Assembly (NCBI RefSeq): GCF_030035675.1
Contig: NC_084495.1
Coordinates: 7,161,001 to 7,225,000 of the forward strand
Source of the DNA: Rhineura floridana
Taxonomy: Eukaryota > Chordata > Lepidosauria > Squamata > Rhineuridae
Reading direction: 5' to 3'
Length of the DNA stretch: 64,000 bases
The notes under the pieces: model-generated
What the model was told of the DNA's origin: nothing
The model's input: the letters and a program-made list of their open reading frames with translations, nothing else
Database searches by the model: none
Part shown: piece after piece, positions 57,973 through 64,000 of the stretch
Position numbering within the stretch: position 1 is the first letter of the stretch
Layout of the letters: each line of letters starts with the position of its first letter
Position numbers and translations under genes: made by a program

Positions 57973-59991
57973 ATGACCCGGGCAGTTGACATGATCGCTC
58001 CTATGCGCCCTCTCCTGTGTAGAGCTCATACAGCTCCATGGTATACTCTGGAGCTGAGAGCGATGAAGCAATATAGGAGACGGCTTGAGTGCAGATGGAG
58101 ACAAACTCCTGACGGATGCAATCATGCACTGGTAAGTGTCTATACTAAGCTGTATTCAGGGGCAGTGAGAGCAGCAAAAAAGCAATATTTTGCTGCCACT
58201 ATTACATCATCTATCTGCCGCCCAGCGGAGCTTTTCAAAATTGTCAAAGGACTATTACATTCTGGTCCTAGGGACATGGTGGAACCATCTGAGGCCCGCT
58301 GCAATGCATTTGCTAGACACTTCCAGGAAAAAATCTTTTGCATCCGCCAGGACTTGGACTCCAATGTTATCACAGTTGAATCAAATGAGGTATCCAGAAC
58401 ACAGTCTTGTCCTGATTTTTTGGATGAGTTTCAGTTGGTACAGCTTGAGGACGTTGACGAGGTGCTTGGACGGGTGCGTGCAACCACTTCTGTATTGGAT
58501 CCTTGCCCCTCTTGGCTAATAAAAGCTAGCAGGGATGGAACAGCCGGCTGGGCCAGGAAAGTGATTAATGCCTCATTACAAGAGGGAGTGGTCCCTGACT
58601 GCCTAAAAGAGGTGGTGGTGAGACCACTTCTGAAGAAATCTTCCCTGGATCCAGAAAATTTTAATAGCTACAGGCCGGTAGCAAATGTTCCATTCCTGGG
58701 CAAGGTTCTGGAACAAGTGGTTGTGGACCAGCTCCAGACACTCTTGGATGAGACTGATTATCTGGATCCATTCCAATCAGGTTTCAGGCCCGGGTTTGGC
58801 ACAGAGACAGCCTTGGTCGCCCTGTATGATGACCTTTGCCGGGAGAAAGACAGGGGGAGTGTAACTCTGTTGATTCTCCTTGACTTATCAGCGGCCTTTG
58901 ATATCATTGACCATGGTATCCTTCTGGGGAGACTTGCTGATTTGGGAGTTGGAGGTACTGCTTGGCAGTGGTTCTGCTCCTACTTGGCGGGTCGTCTCCA
59001 GAGGGTAGTGCATGGGGAGTACTGCTCAGCACCCTGGGTTCTCCAGTATGGAGTTCCGCAGGGGTCAGTTCTATCCCCCATGCTTTTTAACATCTACATG
59101 AAGCCACTGGATGCGGTCATCAGGAGTTTTGGAGTGCGTTGTCACCAGTATGCTGATGACACGCAACTCTACTTCTCTTTTTCATCTTTCTCAGGTGAGG
59201 CTGTCAATGTACTGAACTGGTGCCTGGTCGCGACAATGGACTGGATGAGAGCTAATAAACTGAAGCTCAGTCCAGACAAGACTGAAATGCTGTTAGTGGG
59301 TGGTTCTTCTGACCAGATGGTGGATGTTTATCCTGTCCTGGATGGGGTTGCACTCCCCCTTAAGGAGCAGGTTCGTAGTTTGGGCTTTCTTTTAGATCCA
59401 TCTCTGTCACTTGAGGCTCAGGTAGCCTCGGTGGCATGGAACGCTTTCTACCAACTTCGGTTGGTGGCCCAGCTACGTCCCTATCTGGACAGAGACAACC
59501 TTGCTTCAGTTGTTCATGCTCTGGTAACCTCTAAATTAGATTACTGTAATGTGCTCTACGTGGGGCTGCCTTTGAAGACGGTTCGGAAACTGCAGCTCGT
59601 GCAAAATGCAGCGGCCAGATTGTTAACAGGGACGAGGTGGTCCGAACATATAACACCAATTCTGGCCCGCTTGCACTGGCTGCCTATATGTTTCCGGGCT
59701 CGATTCAAGGTGCTGGTATTAACCTATAAAGCCTTACATGGCTTGGGACCACAATACCTGTTGGAACGCCTCTCCCGATATGAACCTACCCGGACACTTC
59801 GTTCAACATCGAAGGCCCTCCTCCGGGTGCCTACTCAGAGGGAAGCTCGGAGGATGGCAACAAGAAAAAGGGCCTTCTCAGTGGTGGCCCCCGAACTGTG
59901 GAACGATCTCCCTGTTGAGGTACGCCTGGCGCCAACATTACTATCTTTTCGGTGCCAGGTTAAAACCTTCCTCTTCTCCCAAGCATTTTAA
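57973..59991 (+). CDS. L2 reverse transcriptase
   Basis: 672 codons from the first Met of the frame. Motifs: VVRPLLKKSSLDPENFNSYR, PVANVPFLGKVLEQ, SGFRPGFGTETALVAL, ILLDLSAAFDIIDH (catalytic Asp), GVPQGSVLSPMLFNIYM, and YADDTQLYF with YADD at residues 393-396. The C-terminal RLHWLPICFRARFKVLVLTY, KALHGLGPQYL and the end ...CQVKTFLFSQAF are L2 signatures. No internal stop. This is the second half of a single L2 polyprotein whose endonuclease half is out of frame upstream. Confidence 0.93.
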   Translation: MTRAVDMIAPMRPLLCRAHTAPWYTLELRAMKQYRRRLECRWRQTPDGCNHALVSVYTKLYSGAVRAAKKQYFAATITSSICRPAELFKIVKGLLHSGPRDMVEPSEARCNAFARHFQEKIFCIRQDLDSNVITVESNEVSRTQSCPDFLDEFQLVQLEDVDEVLGRVRATTSVLDPCPSWLIKASRDGTAGWARKVINASLQEGVVPDCLKEVVVRPLLKKSSLDPENFNSYRPVANVPFLGKVLEQVVVDQLQTLLDETDYLDPFQSGFRPGFGTETALVALYDDLCREKDRGSVTLLILLDLSAAFDIIDHGILLGRLADLGVGGTAWQWFCSYLAGRLQRVVHGEYCSAPWVLQYGVPQGSVLSPMLFNIYMKPLDAVIRSFGVRCHQYADDTQLYFSFSSFSGEAVNVLNWCLVATMDWMRANKLKLSPDKTEMLLVGGSSDQMVDVYPVLDGVALPLKEQVRSLGFLLDPSLSLEAQVASVAWNAFYQLRLVAQLRPYLDRDNLASVVHALVTSKLDYCNVLYVGLPLKTVRKLQLVQNAAARLLTGTRWSEHITPILARLHWLPICFRARFKVLVLTYKALHGLGPQYLLERLSRYEPTRTLRSTSKALLRVPTQREARRMATRKRAFSVVAPELWNDLPVEVRLAPTLLSFRCQVKTFLFSQAF

Positions 59992-60214
59992 CATTTTAAC
60001 ATCTATGTTTTAACTTTTTAACATTTTAATTCAGCATTTTAGTATACCAGTATTTTCGTAGTTTAGTATGTTTAAATAGTTTTCTTTGTGCTTATTGTAT
60101 ATTGAAGTTTTACTGTTGTGAACCGCCCAGAGAGCTTCGGCTATGGGGCGGTATAGAAATTTAATAAATAAATAAATAAAGGCCCCTACCGGAGCAAGCA
60201 GGCAGAGAGGTGTG

Positions 60215-60445
60215 CAGCCCAGGCCACTCATTCCAGCAGGCATCACAAGGGTGCATCCATTGCTCTGCTCACACAATGCATTCTGCTGCTGCACTGCCGC
60301 ATTTGTTTGAGTGGGTAGCAAGCAGGTAGCAGCAAGGTGTCCAAGAGGACAGAGCTGCATGTTGTGCCAAGCAGCCTGTCTTGCGCCTCTATGCTAGTCT
60401 GCTTGCCCTCAGGTGTGGTGGCGGGTGCTGTCCCAGCCTTAGCGC
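60215..60445. repeat. Dispersed repeat of unknown family, copy 2
   Basis: Matches 5395-5650 along most of its length and in the same orientation (CATTCCAGCAGGCATCACAA, GTGCCAAGCAGCCTGTCTTG, CTTGCCCTCAGGTGTGGTGG). It starts just after the L2 3' tail. Confidence 0.7.
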
Positions 60446-60469
60446 TGAAGCAAGATTCAAATGCCTGTC

Positions 60470-60582
60470 CAGCCTTTTTCAACCTGGTTCCCTCCAGATG
60501 TTTTGGGCTACAACTGTGCTGGCAGGGACTGATGGTGGTTGTGGTCCAAAACATCTGGAGGGCACCTGGCTGGGGAAGGCTG
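60470..60582. mobile_element. hAT-type MITE, older copy
   Basis: CAGCCTTTTTCAACC and GGCTGGGGAAGGCTG ends. Flanks TGCCTGTC and ATCTTGTC match at five of eight positions. Confidence 0.75.
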
Positions 60583-60641
60583 ATCTTGTCATTCTGCTCA
60601 GGCAGCAAATGGATAGATCTCATGAAAGTGCCCCATTAGTG

Positions 60642-60779
60642 CAGCCTTTCCCAACCTTTGGGTCCCCAGATGTTGCGGGACTACAACTCCCATCAGCCCC
60701 AGCCAACATGGCCAATGCTCAAGGATTATGGGAACTGTAGTCCAGGAACATCTGGGGACCCAAAGGTTGGGAAAGGCTG
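60642..60779. mobile_element. hAT-type MITE, young copy
   Basis: 138 bases, CAGCCTTTCCCAACCTTTGG and its inverted partner, perfect 8-bp duplication CATTAGTG (60634-60641, 60780-60787). Confidence 0.95.
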
Positions 60780-60787
60780 CATTAGTG

Positions 60788-61687
60788 CAATGACATCTGC
60801 TTGCACAACAGAACTTCCCTCGTTCTTGGCTTGCTAAACCTTTATTTAAGAAGCCTGGATCACAGGGCCAACCCAAGACCTTTTGAGTTGTAGCCAACAA
60901 AGTTGTCCCATCAGCGCAGCAGTACTTCCCCTTTCCTCTCCCTGTGCATCCCCCCAAATCTGTTCTGGAGGGGAGGAACCCAATACACATTTGAGGTGTG
61001 TGCGGGGAGAGAAAGTTCTGTTGTGCTGATGGGACATCTTTGTTGGCTCCAACCTAAAAGGTCTTGGATTGGCCCTGTGAGATCTCAGCTTGCCAAATAA
61101 TGGTTTAGCAAGGTGAGAAGAAGACTGCAATTCCCTCCTTCCTCCCCTCCCCTCCCTCCTGCACTTGCTGTGATGCTGCTCCGTTTAAACCAGGATCCCT
61201 TGTTGTTTACCTGGAATCTCATTGATGGTATCCTCTTCCTCAGTCACAAAACCTTGCAAAGATTTTTATAACAACATTAGCTTCTGCTTTTGGTGATTCG
61301 ATACCATTTTAAAACATGATTAATGCATTTTAAAACAAAAACAAAAAGCTCTTTACACCAAGATAAAGGTAGTCTCTGTTGAAGGGTTCACAGCCATAGG
61401 GAGCTTCACATATTCTGAAATTTCTGTACCAAAACGCAGTCTGACGGCCTCTCTCATTGTCAGCTTTAACATTGCTTTCCCTCAGCCTTTGGAAAAAGAT
61501 ACATGAATTTTGCCATACCCAGAGAAAACTCACAAGAAGCATTAATTAGGTACATGACAATATGCATGATTTTGTCCTCAAGACAGAACAGAGGTTATTG
61601 GTTAGCTGGGAGGAAGAATGGGGTAAAAGATGTCAGACGACTCCAGATCCTGCTGAACAGTGCTAAGAGCTGTTTTCTTGATTATGG
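60788..61687. other. Downstream DNA with an inverted pair
   Basis: CAACCCAAGACCTTTTGAG with TTGTAGCCAACAAAGTTGTC at 60870-60905 is inverted relative to AAAGGTCTTGGATTGGCCCTG at 61058-61078, suggesting a foldback element of about 250 bases (roughly 60830-61115). Nothing else recognised. Confidence 0.5.
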
Positions 61688-61862
61688 ATTAAGGGCTGTA
61701 GCTCAGTGGCAGAGCATCTGTTTTGCATACGGAAGGCCCCAGGTTCAATCCTCACCAGCCTGAAACCCTCAGAGAGCCGCTGCTGGGCTGCACAGACAAT
61801 ATTGAGCTAGCTAGATGGACCAATGGTCTGACTCAGTATGAGGCAGATTCCTATGATCCTAC
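61688..61862 (+). repeat. tRNA-derived SINE, complete
   Basis: The head GGGCTGTAGCTCAGTGGCAG with AGCATCTGTTTTGCATACGG, the B-box-like CCAGGTTCAATCCTC, then the body GAGCTAGCTAGATGGACCAA and TGGTCTGACTCAGTATGAGG, ending TTCCTATGATCCT. The reference copy for the 3238, 4845, 19963 and 22775 matches. Confidence 0.88.
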
Positions 61863-62199
61863 AAGGAGCTCAGGATGACATACGTGCTTCTCCATTCGCC
61901 ATCTTCTCAACAACCCTGTAAGGTGGGCAAGACTTGAGACAGTGACTGGCCCAAGTCAGCTACATGCAGTTAGTGGTGCAGTTAGGTAATTTTAAACGCT
62001 GGACTTCAGGGTCTTATTGAGAGCCCTCTGTAGATACTAATGTGCATTACTTTCCTTGCTTGAAACTGGTAAACTGGCCTTATTGTTCAAGCTCATGCTC
62101 CTGAGTGGGGGCCGCTGGACATCTGACCTAAAGTCCTGCCCCTAGTGACACACTGATCATGACTGAGAGGGGATTCAAGCCAACGTCTCTCCAGTCCTA
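61863..62199. other. MIR-like or SINE-tail scrap, otherwise unrecognised
   Basis: CAAGGAGCTCAGGATGACAT and TCAACAACCCTGTAAGGTGG resemble the reversed tail seen at 32700. Confidence 0.45.
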
Positions 62200-62390
62200 G
62201 GCTGCATTCACACATCATACATTTAAAGCCTATTTAAAGCCCACGACTTCCCCCAAAGAATCCAGTGGGGACTGTGGTTTAACCCTCACAGAGCTATAAT
62301 TCCCGGCACCCACAACAAACTACAGTTCCCAAGAGTCTTTGGGGGAAATCATGTGCTTTAAATGTATGGTGAAGTAAGACTACTGCACCA
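62200..62390. mobile_element. Palindromic MITE (AACTCTGGGAATT family)
   Basis: GGCTGCATTCACACATCATA, CTTCCCCCAAAGAATCCAGT, then ACAAACTACAGTTCCCAAGA, GTCTTTGGGGGAAATCATGT and TTTAAATGTATGGTG. Clear foldback arms. Confidence 0.75.
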
Positions 62391-62444
62391 TATCTCTGTG
62401 AATGAATGACCCTCATTGCCCTAGAATAGCAGTGCCACTCAACG

Positions 62445-63036
62445 CATGGCTGCCCATTTGCTATTGGGCCAAGTTCAAGGTTCTAGTTCTGGTGTACAAA
62501 GCCCTACACAGCTTGGGACCAGGATACCTGAAAGTTCATCTTGCCCCTTATATACCCAGATGATCACTGTGCTCTGCAGGTGAGGGCCTCCTGCAGATAC
62601 CATCTTATCAGGAGGTCCGTTCTGCACAACATAGGAAATGGACCTTTATTGTGGTGGCACCTACCCTTTGGAAGTCCCTCCCCTTAAATATGAGGCAGGT
62701 GCCATCTCTGTTATCTTTTCGGCACCTGTTGAAGACCTTCCTCTTTCAACAAGCTTTTTAAGCTTTTTATCCCAGTCTGCTTCTGTGTTGGAATTGCTTT
62801 TTAATATGCTTTTAAACCTTTTTTAAAAAACAATATGTTTTTTAACCTTTTTTAATATATATATATATATCTTCAAAGCTTTTTTGAAAAATGTTTTTAA
62901 AGTTGTTTTGTTTTAATGTATTTTAATGTTGTTTTTATGATGTTTTAAAGTGTTTTTAGTGCTTTTGTTTGCCGCCCTGGGCTCCTGCTGGGAGGAAGGG
63001 CAGGATATTAATCAAATAATAAATAAATAAATAAAC
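62445..63036 (+). mobile_element. L2-like LINE, 3' fragment
   Basis: + strand frames read FKVLVLVYKALHSLGPGYL-like sequence near 62465-62530 and WTFIVVAPTLWKSLPLNMRQ, VPSLLSFRHLLKTFLFQQAF near 62640-62757, then the 3' UTR and GCCCTGGGCTCCTGCTGGGA, GGAAGGGCAGGATATTAATC with (AAAT)n. A different subfamily from the L2 at 56885. 5'-truncated and coding-dead. Confidence 0.85.
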
Positions 63037-64000
63037 CCCTGGAAAACATTCACCTAAGTCCCCACCTGTAGTCCGAATTGAGACACAGGTTTACCACCTC
63101 AGTGAAAATTATGACCAAAGTTGATGGAACTTTTCATAGTCAAGTAAATGACCGTGATTGAATTAATTTGCGTAAAGAAGTTTCATTTTCCTGGAAAAGA
63201 CCTTCCTTTTTTGGCAAGCTTTTGGCCTGTCAAGCTGTAGTTTTTTGGCTGATCCCTTGGAGAATTAATTTTTACTTGTGCTTGTATGTTATACACCCAT
63301 TCTTTTAAAATTGGTTGTTATTATTGTGGTAGTGGTGGTAGGAAGCCACCATGGGAGAGAGTGTGTAGGTGAGTGTGATTAAACAGAAAGACAAGGTATA
63401 AATACTTTTAATAAATAATCAGTGCCCAGTATTTCCTAATCTGTATGTGGCTTCCCCCCCTCCCCATGTTTCAAGTAGCTGAGCAATGAATGGTTCTACA
63501 ATGAATCATGGCACCATCATATTCCAGAAAGGATTAAATTTAACATCTATTCCCTATACCGTTTCCCATTATGAGATTACCTCTGCTTAAAGGCTACTCT
63601 GCTGTACCTTGACTCAAAGCCACCTTAATACCTTTTCTAATCATCCTAGCCTCTGTGACATGAGAAATGGGTTTCCTTCCATGCTCTGCCTTCCAAAGAG
63701 AATGCAGTTATTTAAATGCTTGGCAAATGGGATGTGTAAAATCTCCTTTCCTTGCTCTCTAACCAGGGCTGAAATATTCTTGTCCTAAGTACAAAGAAGA
63801 ATGAAGGAGCAAAATGTGCCCTCTGGTATAAGAACTTGTGGTCTGGATATTAGATCAAAGGTGACAGTAGATGCTAATGGTGAATTTGGGGAGTTGCATG
63901 GAGTTTGTCTGAACCATGAGGGATTTGCAAGCCTGTGCTCCAGCTAATCGCATCAGGTCCCTGCTATTGATTTATAGCCTGCTTTCGGTCTTCCTCTGTT
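63037..64000. other. Downstream DNA, nothing recognised
   Basis: No gene or repeat recognised up to the window end. Confidence 0.35.

Larger units (their letters stand above)
56885..60180 (+). mobile_element. L2 LINE, nearly intact
   Basis: Contains L2 endonuclease and reverse transcriptase coding regions, then a 3' UTR ending ACCGCCCAGAGAGCTTCGGC, TATGGGGCGGTATAGAAATT and (AATA)n, the classical L2 end. The 5' edge is approximate. The two large open frames are separated by one apparent frameshift near 57910, and no other damage was seen, so the copy is young. It lies about 5 kb beyond the NEXMIF 3' end on the same strand. Confidence 0.92.

Noticed and set aside
61690-61760. tRNA gene candidate
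   Set aside because: The A/B-box-like head is part of a SINE with a conserved body seen in four other places. The cloverleaf is not intact.
1-64000. Endogenous retrovirus or other virus-derived element
   Set aside because: No long terminal repeats, gag, protease, integrase or envelope signatures were recognised. All reverse transcriptases seen are of CR1 or L2 type.

Overview
The window looks like squamate reptile (lizard or snake) genomic DNA. It holds one vertebrate neuronal gene with long introns and a dense mix of CR1 and L2 LINEs, a Penelope-like element, tRNA-derived SINEs (including a Sauria-type copy with a BovB-like tail) and many short hAT-like palindromic DNA transposons. No bacterial, viral or LTR-element features were recognised. 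The species cannot be read from the sequence.

The only host protein gene I can support is NEXMIF (KIAA2022), on the + strand. Its coding sequence is in three exons. The first coding exon (36299-36374) carries the ATG and 25 codons, a giant exon (38393-42719) carries most of the protein, and a short terminal coding exon (43357-43558) is followed by an exceptionally long 3' UTR ending near 51790 at clustered AATAAA signals. The joined frame is open and gives a predicted 1534-residue protein. The splice phases agree (1, then 2), and the two short exons recover the mammalian N-terminus (MD.QQDK...ILINGVKE) and C-terminus (DY.LLKAET.F.VLPV). The last residues depart from the human tail, apparently through a one-base length difference, giving an extension coded by low-complexity DNA.

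Layout: 1-36249 is most likely NEXMIF intron 1 (5' UTR exon and promoter outside the window), filled with CR1 fragments (8.8, 18.4-20.1, 20.2, 22.4, 30.1-32.5 kb), SINEs, MITEs, a degraded L2 (26-27.3 kb) and a Penelope-like GIY-YIG fragment (27.7-28.3 kb). 36.2-51.8 kb is the NEXMIF coding part and 3' UTR, the UTR itself carrying a CR1 tail and several MITEs. 51.8-64 kb is downstream DNA with a complex direct-repeat block (53.6-54.6 kb), an unidentified non-LTR fragment, an unrecognised small intact ORF with a PIP-box-like motif (56.4 kb) and a nearly intact L2 LINE (56.9-60.2 kb) with one evident frameshift between endonuclease and reverse transcriptase.

The most distinctive structural findings are four copies of one roughly 400-bp hAT-like element, each with its own 8-bp target-site duplication and one of them inserted inside an older SINE, and the altered NEXMIF C-terminus.
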